DNA from: CADEED01 sp963711635
GTDB taxonomy: Bacteria; Pseudomonadota; Gammaproteobacteria; Steroidobacterales; Steroidobacteraceae
Direction: 5' to 3'
DNA length: 64,000 nt
Assembly (NCBI GenBank): GCA_963711635.1
Contig: CAVQEZ010000024.1
Coordinates: 276,172 to 340,171 of the forward strand
The notes under the pieces: model-generated
What the model was told of the DNA's origin: nothing
Seen by the model: only the letters and a program-made list of their open reading frames with translations
The model's database searches: none
Shown: positions 1-8,891 of the stretch, piece by piece
How the letters are laid out: every line of letters begins with the position of its first letter
Position numbering within the stretch: position 1 is the first letter of the stretch
Program-made: the position numbers and the translations under genes

Positions 1-39
1 GATGCCCAGCTCGCGCACGAGAATTCGTAGGGAGGCAGA

Positions 40-1609
40 GTGAAGAAAATCACGATCATCGTGCTGGTGCTGCTCGCAGTGCTGGTAGTGGCGCCGTGGG
101 GCATTGGCCAGCTCGCGGAGAAGCGCGTCAACGCCGGACTCGACCGCATCGTCGAGGAAGCGCCATACCTGTCCATCGTCGAGCGCAACTGGACCCGGGG
201 CTGGTTCCGCTCGGAGCAGCAGGTCACGTTCGAGGTGGTTGGCCCCTGGGCACGCGCCATGAACCCGGCCACGGTGCTCGAAGAATTCAAGAAGACGCAG
301 GAAGCCGGCGAAGCGGCGATGGCTGCCGAGGAAGCGGCCAATGCAGCGCCGGCCGATTCCGCGCCGGCGCCGGCGGCGCGAATCAGCGCCCGCGGCTGAG
401 CCCGATGCGACCGCGCCGCCGGAGACGCCGGCAGAGGCCGCGCCGATCCCGCCCATCCGCTTCACCATTCGCAACGAAATCCTGCACGGTCCCGCGTTGT
501 GGCCGGCGAGCCTGGGTATTGCGCGCGTCAACACCAAGGTCGACCTCGGGCCAGAAGTGCGCAAGAAGATCATGGAGATATTCGGCACCGACGAGCCGGT
601 GCGCATGAGCACGCGCGTCGGGTTCTTTGGCGGCGGCACGACGCGCTTCTACGGCGACGGCCGCTCGATCAAGCTCAAGGACAGCCGAGGCACGCTCGAG
701 TACGACGACTACGAGCTCGACATCAGCTACTCCGGCAATCTCGACGACATCGAGCTCGATGGCAGCTGGCCGCGGTTCGACATCTCCAATCCGGAAGGCA
801 GCAAGGTCGTGGTCGACAAGGTGACCCTGACATCGACCAGCGAACGCATCCAGGGCGATCTGTACGACACCGACTTCAGCTTTCTGGTCGACACGGTGCG
901 CGTGATCGCCGTCGACAAGTCCGAATCGGTGATCGACGGCATTCACTACGTGGTCGATACCGGGCTCGACAAGGAATTCATGAATGTCGGTGCGAAGCTC
1001 GGTACCGGCACTATCAAGAGCAAGGCGCTGGAAGACCTGAAGCTGGAAGTGCGCGAGGCGCACTACGACTTCACGGTGCGCCGCCTGCACGCCGAGACAC
1101 TCGCCAGGCTCTCCACCGAGTTCAAGCAGATGTACGGCAAGCCCATGGCCACGGTCGCCGACATGGACGCGGTCATGATGGCGCCACTCAAGCAGTACGG
1201 CCTCGAGCTGCTCAAGTACGACCCGGAGTTCGTGTTCGACCGGATCGGCCTCAGCACGCCCGATGGCGATGGATATATCAAAGGAGTGGTGCGCCTGAAG
1301 GGCGTGACTCCGGCGGATCTCGAAGTCGGGTTCATGACGCTGGTTGGAAAACTCGATGTCGACATCAATATCGAGGTGGCTCAGAAGCTCGTCGAGAAGA
1401 TCCCCAGTGGCGCCACCAGCGCCGGCGCGGCCATCGACGCCGGTTACCTCAGGCGCGACGGCGACAAGCTCGTGAGCCACATCGAATTCAGGAAGGGCGA
1501 GTTCAAGGTGAACGGCAAAGCGCAGGGAATTCCGGGACTTGGCGGGCCGCCGGCGGCCGCGGAAGGCATGCCTCCAGCGGGAGAAGTGCCGATGAGTCCG
1601 CGGGAGTAG
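40..1609 (+). CDS. DUF945 (YdgA-like) family protein, frameshifted
   Basis: A GTG start follows a GGAGG at 31-35. The first frame gives a signal anchor (hydrophobic residues about 5-24) and the opening of the DUF945 domain, then stops at 399. The rest continues one frame over to 1609, about 520 residues together, which suits the family. The break lies in an Ala/Pro-rich, repetitive GC stretch at about 350-400, where one extra base is the simplest cause. The long C-terminal part has the alternating beta-strand character of DUF945, a family of secreted or inner-membrane-anchored proteins of unknown function (E. coli YdgA is one). It sits 17 nt ahead of lipA on the same strand, but nothing links it to lipoate. 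The family call is from memory of the fold pattern; function is unknown. Confidence 0.6.
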
Positions 1610-1625
1610 AATTCCCAGCCCCTTC

Positions 1626-2711
1626 ATGTCCAGCCTCAAGAACATACCCGTGGTCACGGAGTCGCGCGCGCCGCGCAGCGGCGAGAAGTACGTGACGCCC
1701 CAGGGTTTCACCGCCATCAAGGATGGCCAGAAACCGCGCGCGGCCGAGGCGCCTTCGGCGCGCGTGGGCAAGCCGCGGTGGATCACCGCGCCGCTCGCGG
1801 CCGGCGCCGCTTTCAGCGCCGTGAAGGGCATCGTGCGCGAGCATCGGCTGGCGACGGTGTGTGAAGAGGCCAAGTGCCCGAACATCGGCGAATGCTGGAA
1901 CGCGGGCACGGCCACCATCATGTTGATGGGCGCGGTGTGCACGCGCGCCTGCCGATTCTGTTCGGTGGATACCGGCAATCCGCGTGGCTGGCTGGATGCC
2001 GAGGAACCGGAAAACACCGCGCGCAGCGTCGAGCTCATGAAGCTCAAGTACATCGTGCTCACTTCGGTGAACCGCGACGATCTGCCGGACGGCGGCGCCG
2101 CGCACTACGCCGCGGCGATCCGTGCCATCAAGACGCGCACCCCGCAGGTGGCCGTTGAGGCGTTGACGCCTGACTTCCAGGGCGTGCTGCGTGACGTGGA
2201 GACGGTGATGGACTCCGGCCTCGACGTGTTCGCGCAGAACGTCGAGACGGTGCGGCGGCTCACGCATCCGGTGCGCGACCCGCGCGCGGGTTATGAGCAG
2301 ACCATCGCGGTGCTGGCGCATGCCAAGCAGTACAAACCCGCCGTGCTCACCAAGACCAGCCTGATGCTGGGACTGGGTGAGACCGACGAAGAAATCGCAC
2401 AGTGCATGGACGACCTGCGCGCCGCCAACGTGGACCTGCTGACACTGGGCCAGTACCTGCGGCCCACCATGCATCACCTGCCGGTACAGCGCTTCGTGAC
2501 GCCGGCCGAGTTCGACACGTACCGGCAGTGGGCGCTGGCCAAGGGCTTCCGCGAGTGCGTGTCCGGTCCGCTGGTGCGTTCGAGCTACCGCGCCGAACAG
2601 GCGCTGGCCGGCAACAACGCCGGGCTCGTGAACGGCGGCGCAGCCGATTTGAACAGATCGGACGGCGCCGCTTCGGCGACGTTTCCTTCGCCGGCGGTAG
2701 CCGTCAAATGA
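1626..2711 (+). CDS. lipA: Lipoyl synthase
   Basis: Radical-SAM enzyme that inserts two sulfurs into protein-bound octanoyl groups to make lipoyl cofactors on the E2 subunits of 2-oxoacid dehydrogenases and on GcvH. The auxiliary cluster motif (C79, C84, C90) and the radical-SAM CxxxCxxC (C105, C109, C112) are both intact. The 361 residues are slightly longer than usual because of an extended N-terminus and a low-complexity tail after the conserved SSYRAEQ region. The stop overlaps the lipB ATG (ATGA at 2708-2711), so the two are translationally coupled. Ordinarily lipB makes the octanoylated substrate and lipA acts second; here the gene order is lipA-lipB. Confidence 0.97.
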   Translation: MSSLKNIPVVTESRAPRSGEKYVTPQGFTAIKDGQKPRAAEAPSARVGKPRWITAPLAAGAAFSAVKGIVREHRLATVCEEAKCPNIGECWNAGTATIMLMGAVCTRACRFCSVDTGNPRGWLDAEEPENTARSVELMKLKYIVLTSVNRDDLPDGGAAHYAAAIRAIKTRTPQVAVEALTPDFQGVLRDVETVMDSGLDVFAQNVETVRRLTHPVRDPRAGYEQTIAVLAHAKQYKPAVLTKTSLMLGLGETDEEIAQCMDDLRAANVDLLTLGQYLRPTMHHLPVQRFVTPAEFDTYRQWALAKGFRECVSGPLVRSSYRAEQALAGNNAGLVNGGAADLNRSDGAASATFPSPAVAVK

Positions 2712-3312
2712 TCTGGGAAGAGTCGAGTACGAACCCACGTGGCGCGAAATGCAGCGCATCACCGACACGCGCGATGCGAACACGCCGGATGAGATCTGGC
2801 TGCTCGAGCATCCCCCCGTATTCACGCTGGGGCTGAACGGCAACCCGGGTCACGTGCTCGCCGCCGGCGACATCCCGGTGGTGCAGATCGACCGCGGCGG
2901 GCAGGTGACCTACCACGGTCCCGGCCAGCTCGTGGTCTATCCACTCATCGACATCCGCCGCGCCGGGCTCGGCGTGCGCGACCTGGTCACCGCGCTGGAA
3001 CGTGCCGTCATCGATTACTGCGCCAGCCTCGGCATCACCGCCGAGTGCCGCAAGAACGCTCCGGGCGTGTACGTCGACGGCAGAAAGATCGCGAGCGTGG
3101 GCCTGCGGATCCGGCGCGGCGCCAGCTACCACGGGCTGGCCTTCAACGTGAACATGGATCTCGAACCCTTCCAGCGCATCAACCCCTGCGGCTACGCCGG
3201 CTTGCAAATGACGCAGCTCGCCGCGCTCGGCCAGCCGCGGGCCACGGTCGAAGAGACCGGCCGCGCCTTTGCGCCATTCCTCGAGCGGACGCTCGCCGCG
3301 CTGAAGAAATGA
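2708..3312 (+). CDS. lipB: Octanoyltransferase LipB, frameshifted near its start
   Basis: Transfers octanoate from acyl-ACP to lipoyl domains. The conserved core is complete from 2749: the RGGQVTYHGPGQ active-site loop, the Lys-containing GLRIRRG segment and the INPCGYAG motif with the catalytic Cys. The ATG overlapping the lipA stop (2708) encodes only Met-Ile-Trp before the frame breaks. Reading the other frame from 2713 restores LGRVEYEPTWREMQ, the usual N-terminus, so a short deletion at about 2714-2720 is likely (for example one copy of a CTGG duplication). Alternatively translation could start at ATG 2749, but that would remove a conserved strand. I treat it as a sequence error in a working gene. 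Confidence 0.9.
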
Positions 3313-3355
3313 ACTGAGTGCGCCGCTTGCCCTCTAACTCGCCACGGGAGTTGTC

Positions 3356-3988
3356 TTGAAACACCGGGCCACTCGATTCATCGCCGCGCTTTGCCTGTCC
3401 GCAGTCCTGCCGCCGCTGATGGCCCAGGATGTGGACACGCCTTCACTCGTGGTCATCGACCTGCGGCCGGACAACGAAAAAGAAGGCAACGGCCTCGCCC
3501 CCCTGGACGGCAAGTGCAACGAGGATGTCTATCGCATTGCCGACGTGGCGTCGGACCCGCTCAAGGTCGACCTGCTCAAGGAGGATCTCGCGCCGCTCGT
3601 CGGCACGAGCGGCAAGACGCTGACCGTGCTGAACTGGACCATCTACTACAACAAGCAGGTGCAGAAGAGCGGCGGCGGGCTCAGCGGTGTCGGCATCCAG
3701 GGCTATTCGGTTCCCGGCAAGAAAAAGGAAAAGCGCCCGGGCAGCAAGTGCTCGAAAAAGGAATCCGCCGGCGGCTGGTACCAGGGCGCCGAGGTCACCT
3801 CGCAGTACTTTCCGCTCATTTCCGAATTCGAGGGCACCTTCGCGGGCAGACCCGTGAGCGTGCGCGTGGTGCATTCGCCCACCCGGAAACTCGAGGGCAA
3901 GTTCGAAGGCGACGCGGCCGACACCGAGGCCTTGCTGGACGCCGTGCACAAGACTTCCGAAGCGGTGGCCACGGCCGTACTGCAGTAG
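3356..3988 (+). CDS. Exported protein of unknown function
   Basis: 210 residues from a TTG start. The N-terminus is a clear Sec signal peptide (basic start, hydrophobic core, Ala cleavage region near residues 20-24). The mature part is rich in Lys, Gly and Asp, with two cysteines (one in DGKCNEDVY, one in a Lys-rich GSKCSKK stretch) that could form a disulfide in the periplasm. I do not recognise a family. It lies between lipB and a small membrane protein on the same strand, with the next gene starting 16 nt downstream, so the two are probably co-transcribed. Confidence 0.7.
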   Translation: MKHRATRFIAALCLSAVLPPLMAQDVDTPSLVVIDLRPDNEKEGNGLAPLDGKCNEDVYRIADVASDPLKVDLLKEDLAPLVGTSGKTLTVLNWTIYYNKQVQKSGGGLSGVGIQGYSVPGKKKEKRPGSKCSKKESAGGWYQGAEVTSQYFPLISEFEGTFAGRPVSVRVVHSPTRKLEGKFEGDAADTEALLDAVHKTSEAVATAVLQ

Positions 3989-4004
3989 TTGGAGCGAGCG
4001 ACGC

Positions 4005-4397
4005 GTGCGCTATTTCGCCCAGCTGCCGGCCGGCAAGATCGTGTTGTGGTGCTTCCTGATCTGGTACGCATCCACGGTCATTCACCACTTCGACCCAACG
4101 CCCGCCATCTGGCTCAATGCGCTGGGCATCAGCGCCATCATCGGCGTGGCGCTTTATCTGTCGGTCAACAACCCGGCATCGCCGCCGGACCGCTGGACCA
4201 CGCTGCGGCTGTTTCTCATGCCTTTCTGCGTGTCCAGCTTCTCGCAGCTCATCAAGGGCCAGGGGTTCGTGCTGATCTTTCCGCCCGCGCCGCGCGAGCT
4301 CGCAATGTCGCTGGGTGCCTGCGCCGCGTTCGTGGTCACGGTGTGGCTGCTGCAACGCTTCGCCCCCCGGAAACGCGCCACTACCAGTGCAGACTGA
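4005..4397 (+). CDS. Small integral membrane protein, unknown function
   Basis: 130 residues from a GTG start 16 nt after the preceding gene. Four hydrophobic stretches (about residues 9-26, 33-52, 66-85 and 98-116) suggest a four-pass inner-membrane protein ending in a basic tail. No family motif is recognised. It is convergent with ybeD, with only 57 nt between the two stops. Confidence 0.6.
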   Translation: MRYFAQLPAGKIVLWCFLIWYASTVIHHFDPTPAIWLNALGISAIIGVALYLSVNNPASPPDRWTTLRLFLMPFCVSSFSQLIKGQGFVLIFPPAPRELAMSLGACAAFVVTVWLLQRFAPRKRATTSAD

Positions 4398-4454
4398 GTC
4401 CTGACTTCTGCTGTCGGTTCACGGGAATGCCGTCATTCATGCGCTGGGCGATGG

Positions 4455-4742
4455 TCAGATCAACATGATCACGTCCTCGCTCGCCTGCAATGCGGTGGCG
4501 AGCGCAACGACCTGTTCGCGGCTCTGGGCGTTGATGGTGTAGGTGATCGACAGGAAATGCTGCTGGTTGCTCTTGCGCTCGGAGATCTGGCTCTCTTCGA
4601 GGTCGGGCACGTGCTCGCGCACGATGGCGTCGATCTTGGCGCGCATGCGGTCGCTGCGACGGCCCACCACCTTGATGGGATAGGCCGTCGGGAACGTCAG
4701 CAAGTCCTCGTTCGGTGGTTCCCCGGAAATGTCCTTCACCAC
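4455..4742 (-). CDS. ybeD: YbeD / DUF493 family protein
   Basis: 95-residue alpha/beta protein of the UPF0250 (DUF493, YbeD) family, with the characteristic opening FPTAYPIKVVG and a C-terminal segment that ends the ferredoxin-like fold. YbeD resembles the regulatory domain of 3-phosphoglycerate dehydrogenase and in enterobacteria is encoded between dacA and lipB, which is the neighbourhood here. Its biochemical role is not established. The GTG start lies 7 nt inside the preceding aminotransferase gene, indicating tight coupling. Confidence 0.9.
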   Translation of the reverse strand: MVKDISGEPPNEDLLTFPTAYPIKVVGRRSDRMRAKIDAIVREHVPDLEESQISERKSNQQHFLSITYTINAQSREQVVALATALQASEDVIMLI

Positions 4743-5611
4743 GCAGTCCCCGCGAGCTCACGCTTGTACGCCTGGTATGCGTCATAGAGCTTGCGCCACA
4801 CCGGGCCCGGTTTGCCACTGCCGACCGGCTTGCCGTCGAGTAAGGAAACTGGCTGGACTTCGCGCGTCGCCGCTCCCAGCAGGACCTCATCGGCCGAGCG
4901 CAGCTCGGCCTCGCTGACGGGCGTCGACCGCCATTTCACGCCGGCCTGGTCGGCGATTTCCTCGATGACCGAGCGCGTCGTGCCCGGCAGGAGCTTCCAG
5001 GAGTTGGGCGGCGTACGCAATTCTCCGCCCACGACGACATGGACGCTCGAGGCGCTGGAATCGGTGAGCTGTCCCTCGCGGATCAGGATGGTTTCGCTGG
5101 CATTGGCGTCCACGGCGAGCTGGCGCAGCAGCACGTTCGCCAGCAGCGACACCGACTTGATGTCGCAGCGCGCCCAGCGCGTGTCCTGCGCGGTGACGGC
5201 GGGCAGGCCGTTCTCGCGCCAGCCGGCGCGGCCTTCCGGCCAGGGCGCGGCGAAGGCGAACACCGTGCGCGGCACGTCGGGCAGGGGTGCATGGTTGCGG
5301 CCGTGCTCGGCGCCGCGCGTCACCTGCACGTAGACGTAGAGATCGCCGCTGTGCGCATTGCGGGAGATCAGCTCGCGATACAGGTCGCGCCAGGCTTCGC
5401 GCGCCAGCGGATCGTCCATGCGGATCTCGCGCAGGCTGCGCGTCAACCGGTCGTGGTGCTGTGCGAACCGGAACGGGCGCCCGCCGTACACCGGGGTGAC
5501 TTCATAGGCGCCATCCGAATACAGGAAGCCGCGATCCAGCGGCGAGATTCGCGCCTCGCGCAGCGGCAGGAACTCGCCATTCAGAAAACAGATCGGCAGC
5601 GGCTCGCCCAT
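4736..5611 (-). CDS. dat: Class IV aminotransferase, probable D-amino acid aminotransferase
   Basis: Fold-type IV PLP enzyme of 291 residues. The catalytic Lys is in the CDIKSVSLLANV segment, the typical D-alanine aminotransferase context, and the PLP-phosphate loop LLPGTTR follows. The opening LNGEFLPLREARISPLDRG is typical of the D-AAT/BCAT group. It would interconvert D-Ala or D-Glu with their 2-oxoacids. Lying between dacA and ybeD in a cell-wall block, a role in D-amino acid supply or salvage is reasonable. Branched-chain aminotransferase or aminodeoxychorismate lyase activity cannot be excluded from sequence alone. Confidence 0.85.
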   Translation of the reverse strand: MGEPLPICFLNGEFLPLREARISPLDRGFLYSDGAYEVTPVYGGRPFRFAQHHDRLTRSLREIRMDDPLAREAWRDLYRELISRNAHSGDLYVYVQVTRGAEHGRNHAPLPDVPRTVFAFAAPWPEGRAGWRENGLPAVTAQDTRWARCDIKSVSLLANVLLRQLAVDANASETILIREGQLTDSSASSVHVVVGGELRTPPNSWKLLPGTTRSVIEEIADQAGVKWRSTPVSEAELRSADEVLLGAATREVQPVSLLDGKPVGSGKPGPVWRKLYDAYQAYKRELAGTAW

Positions 5612-5632
5612 CAGGCCGGCTCCTCTATCTAC

Positions 5633-6781
5633 CTATCTCATCCAGAGCGAGATGCCGTCCACCATGCGTGTCCACCAGCCGCCTTCGGGTACCGCTTCCT
5701 TCGCGACCAGCGGAACGCGCGCCACGACGTCCTTGCCATCGCTCACCGTGAGCTCGCCCAGTACCTGGCCCGCCTTGATGGGTGCCATGACGGGTTCCTT
5801 GACGGTGGCCGTGCTCTTGAGTTGCGCCGCCGATCCGCGGCTGGTGGTGACGAACACATCGCGCGCCGGTACCAGCGTGACGCGGTCTTCCTCGCCCTTG
5901 TACACCTCGGGCTTGAGTACGACGTCGCCCGCGCTCTTGGCCTTGACGGTTTCGTAAAAGGTGAAGCCGTAGTTGAGCAGTGCGGCGCTGGCGTCCTCGC
6001 GGGCCTTGAAGCCGGCGGTGCCGAGGACCACGGAGATCAGCCGCATGTCGCCGCGCCTGGCCGAGCTCGCGAGGCCGTAGCCCGCGCTCTTGGTGTGACC
6101 GGTCTTGATGCCGTCGACGGACGGATCGCGCGTCAGCAGCCCGTTACGATTCTGCTGCGTGTGTTTGTTCCACGTGAACTCGCGTTCCGAGTAGTAGCGG
6201 TAGTAGTCAGGGAACTCGCGGATGATCGCGCGTGACAGCGTGGCCAGGTCCTGCGCGGACGAGTAGTGCCTGGTGCCCGGGGCACCCCAGCTGTTCTCGA
6301 AGTTGGTGTTCGTCATGCCAAGACGACGCGCGTACTCGTTCATCATCTGCACGAATCCAGCCTCGGTGCCGCCGAGCTTTTCGGCGAGTGCGATGGTGGC
6401 GTCGTTGCCGGACTGGACGATCATGCCCTTGATGAGCACTTCGACCGGCACGCGCGAGTTCACTTCCAGGAACGTGGTGGACCCGCCGGACGCCGAACCG
6501 CCGGTCCGCCACGCGTTCTCGCTGACCAGGACTTCTTCGCCGAGAGACAAGCGCTTCTCGCGCAACGCCACGAACACGATGTACGCGGTCATCAGCTTGG
6601 TGATGCTGGCCGGTTCCTGCTGCAGGTCCGCCTTGTCCGCGGCCAGTACCCGGCCGGACTGGTAGTCCATGAGCACGTAGGCGCGCGCATCGATGGCCGG
6701 CGCCTTTGGAATGGGGACCGCGGCGAAGGCGGTGGAAACGAAAGTCAGTAACAGAAGCGGCATCAGCCGGGAACGCGGCAT
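5633..6781 (-). CDS. dacA: D-alanyl-D-alanine carboxypeptidase (PBP5/6 type)
   Basis: Trims the terminal D-Ala from peptidoglycan pentapeptides on the periplasmic side. A signal peptide occupies residues 1-20. The three penicillin-binding motifs are present: SITK (S59-K62), SGN (124-126) and KTG (226-228). A PBP5 C-terminal beta domain follows, and the last residues form the amphipathic membrane anchor. At 382 residues the length is normal. It is followed by dat 21 nt downstream, in the same orientation as rlpA and mltB. Confidence 0.96.
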   Translation of the reverse strand: MPRSRLMPLLLLTFVSTAFAAVPIPKAPAIDARAYVLMDYQSGRVLAADKADLQQEPASITKLMTAYIVFVALREKRLSLGEEVLVSENAWRTGGSASGGSTTFLEVNSRVPVEVLIKGMIVQSGNDATIALAEKLGGTEAGFVQMMNEYARRLGMTNTNFENSWGAPGTRHYSSAQDLATLSRAIIREFPDYYRYYSEREFTWNKHTQQNRNGLLTRDPSVDGIKTGHTKSAGYGLASSARRGDMRLISVVLGTAGFKAREDASAALLNYGFTFYETVKAKSAGDVVLKPEVYKGEEDRVTLVPARDVFVTTSRGSAAQLKSTATVKEPVMAPIKAGQVLGELTVSDGKDVVARVPLVAKEAVPEGGWWTRMVDGISLWMR

Positions 6782-6818
6782 CTCGGGGAACTCCGGGGGA
6801 ACTGTCAGGCCGGCGATT

Positions 6819-7724
6819 CTACTCGGTCAGTAACCGCGCGTCGTTGATACCCAGCTCGCGCAGCCGCTTCATATTGAGATCGAACTCCTCGACGCTGGCG
6901 AAGGGCCCGACGCGCACGCGATGCAGCGTGCGTTCGGTGCGCGGCATTTCATCGAGGCTCGCGAGCTCGATGCCGGCCGCGAGCAGAGATTCCACGCGGC
7001 GCCGCGCATTCTCGTGGTCCGAGAAAACCCCGGCCTGGATGAACATGGGTGCTGCGCCCGAAGGCGCGTTGACGACCGTCACCGCGGGCGTGGCTGGCGG
7101 TGGCATCACGGCGGCAGTGGGCAGCACGGCGGGCGGGGGCGCCGCAGGCATGCTCGGCGGTACCGCCGAGCCGGGTGCTCCAGGCGAAATGACACGAACT
7201 TCCACGGGCGCGGTGCCCGCCAGCAGCATGTCGAGCTTGGCCGCGGCCGTGTAGGACAGGTCGATGATGCGATCACCGACGAAAGGCCCGCGATCGTTGA
7301 TGCGCACCACCACCTTGCGGCCGTTGCGCAGGTTCGTGACTTCGGCGTAGCAGGGAATCGGCAGCGTCTTGTGCGCGGCCGTCATGGCATACATGTCGTA
7401 GCGTTCGCCCAGCGAGGTGGACGCGGCATGAAATCCCGGGCCGTACCATGAGGCCGTGCCGCGCTCCACCCACCCGGCACTCTCGGCCATCACGTAGTAG
7501 CGCTTGCCGAATACTTCGTAGAACGGGGGATTGCCGCGCCGGCCGCGTGGCTCCGCGCGCGGCACCGCGTCAGGAATCGCCACCACGTCGGGCGGTGGCG
7601 ACGGAACGTTCGAGCCGGAAGGAATGGCGGTTGGCGCACTCTTGGGCTGGCGGCGGGCGAGGCTGCAGCCGGCCAGCGAGATGCAAACGACAGCGCAAAG
7701 AAGGGCCGCGAGGGATTTGTGCAT
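6819..7724 (-). CDS. rlpA: RlpA septal ring lytic transglycosylase, lipoprotein with SPOR domain
   Basis: Outer-membrane lipoprotein of 301 residues. The start was placed at ATG 7724, not the in-frame ATG 27 nt upstream, because it gives a lipoprotein signal with lipobox LAGC (Cys20). The double-psi barrel contains the conserved GTASWYG, the His of AAHKTLP and the VRINDRGPF motif that mark RlpA, which cleaves denuded glycan strands. A Pro/Ala-rich linker then leads to a C-terminal SPOR domain (about residues 220-301) that binds septal glycans. It lies between dacA and mltB, the standard arrangement. Confidence 0.95.
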   Translation of the reverse strand: MHKSLAALLCAVVCISLAGCSLARRQPKSAPTAIPSGSNVPSPPPDVVAIPDAVPRAEPRGRRGNPPFYEVFGKRYYVMAESAGWVERGTASWYGPGFHAASTSLGERYDMYAMTAAHKTLPIPCYAEVTNLRNGRKVVVRINDRGPFVGDRIIDLSYTAAAKLDMLLAGTAPVEVRVISPGAPGSAVPPSMPAAPPPAVLPTAAVMPPPATPAVTVVNAPSGAAPMFIQAGVFSDHENARRRVESLLAAGIELASLDEMPRTERTLHRVRVGPFASVEEFDLNMKRLRELGINDARLLTE

Positions 7725-7796
7725 GCCCGCGGACTTTACCCTACGGGGCAATGAACGGCCGCTGAAGGAACGGGAATCTCTGCATGCGCAGAGCTT

Positions 7797-8891
7797 CTAG
7801 CGCGTGGTGCCTGCGCTCTCTTCTTCCGCGGATTTGCGCGAGGCGAGGTGAGTGGGGTTCTCGGCGCGCGCGGCGTCCGCGGCCGCGACGCGCACCGCGA
7901 TGGTCTGCGCCAGGTCGTGCACTGCCATGGCGTAGCGCACGCTGCGGTTGTAGCGCGTAATGACCTCGAAATTCTTGAAGCCGACGCGGTAAGAAGGGCC
8001 GAGCTGCGTCTCCGCGGGTACCAGCAGGACCTTGGTGCTCGAGCCCTGCGCGGCCGGGTCGAAGTCCACGCCCTTGGCCTTGAGGCCCGCCACGGTTTCA
8101 TTGAGCGAGAGATTCCCGGGATCCGCCACCACCGGCGCGTCCGGTTGCAGCACGGCATCGGCCAGCACCGGTCCGTCGGCCACCCAGCCATGCTCCTTGA
8201 AGTAGTTAGCCACGCTGGCGATGATGTCGTCCCAGTCGGCGAACAGGTCGCGCTGGTTGTCGTCGCCGCCGTCCACGGCGTAGCGACGGTAACTCGAGGG
8301 CATGAACTGGCTGGCGCCCATGGCGCCCGCATACGAACCCATGGCGGTCAGCGGGTCCACCTGCTCCTCTTTCGAAAGAGCGATGAATTGCCCCAATTCA
8401 GACCTGAAGAATTCCGAGCGCGGGGGATAGTCGAAAGCCAGGGTCGCCAGCGCGTCGAGCACGCGGTACTTGCCGGTGATCCGGCCGTAAAACGTCTCCA
8501 CGCCGATGATGGCCACCACGTACTCGGGCGCGACGCCGGTTTCCTTGTGGGCTTTGTCGAGGCGGGAGCGATGCTCCTGCATGAACTGCGCGCCTTCGTT
8601 GACGCGTTGCTCGGTGATGAAGCGCTCCCGGTACTCCCACCACGGCGAGACTTTTTCCGCCGGCTTGCTGATCAGCTCGATGATCTTCGGCTGCGGCTCG
8701 GCCTTGGCGAGCAGGCGGTACACGTCGAGCGGCTGCATCTTCTGCGCGGCCGCGGTTTCTTCGACGAATTTCGCGATCTCAGGCCGGTCGAGATCGAAAC
8801 GGTCGCGGCCGGAGAACGATCCGTCCGCGAGCGCGGAACCGGAGACGAAGAGGAGTGCAACGATCCATGTCTCTGTAATGCGACGCATCAC
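7797..8891 (-). CDS. mltB: Lytic murein transglycosylase B
   Basis: Cleaves the MurNAc-GlcNAc bond to form 1,6-anhydro products. The catalytic Glu is E132 in GVETFYG, and the family block GAMGASQFMPSSY follows. A signal peptide (residues 1-22) ends in Ala-Asp without a lipobox Cys, so this copy is probably a soluble periplasmic (Slt35-like) form. The final ~30 residues are an acidic/basic low-complexity tail. Its start overlaps the rodA end by 4 nt, so it is translated as part of the elongation block. Confidence 0.95.
   Translation of the reverse strand: MMRRITETWIVALLFVSGSALADGSFSGRDRFDLDRPEIAKFVEETAAAQKMQPLDVYRLLAKAEPQPKIIELISKPAEKVSPWWEYRERFITEQRVNEGAQFMQEHRSRLDKAHKETGVAPEYVVAIIGVETFYGRITGKYRVLDALATLAFDYPPRSEFFRSELGQFIALSKEEQVDPLTAMGSYAGAMGASQFMPSSYRRYAVDGGDDNQRDLFADWDDIIASVANYFKEHGWVADGPVLADAVLQPDAPVVADPGNLSLNETVAGLKAKGVDFDPAAQGSSTKVLLVPAETQLGPSYRVGFKNFEVITRYNRSVRYAMAVHDLAQTIAVRVAAADAARAENPTHLASRKSAEEESAGTTR

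Noticed and set aside
2708..2749. lipB as inactive gene or internal start at 2749
   Set aside because: The alternative frame restores the conserved N-terminus; lipA-lipB coupling and the essential function argue for a sequence error.
1503..2843. Long open frame on the minus strand opposite lipA
   Set aside because: Mirror of strongly conserved lipA codons; Arg/His-rich without domains, as expected for antisense frames in GC-rich DNA.
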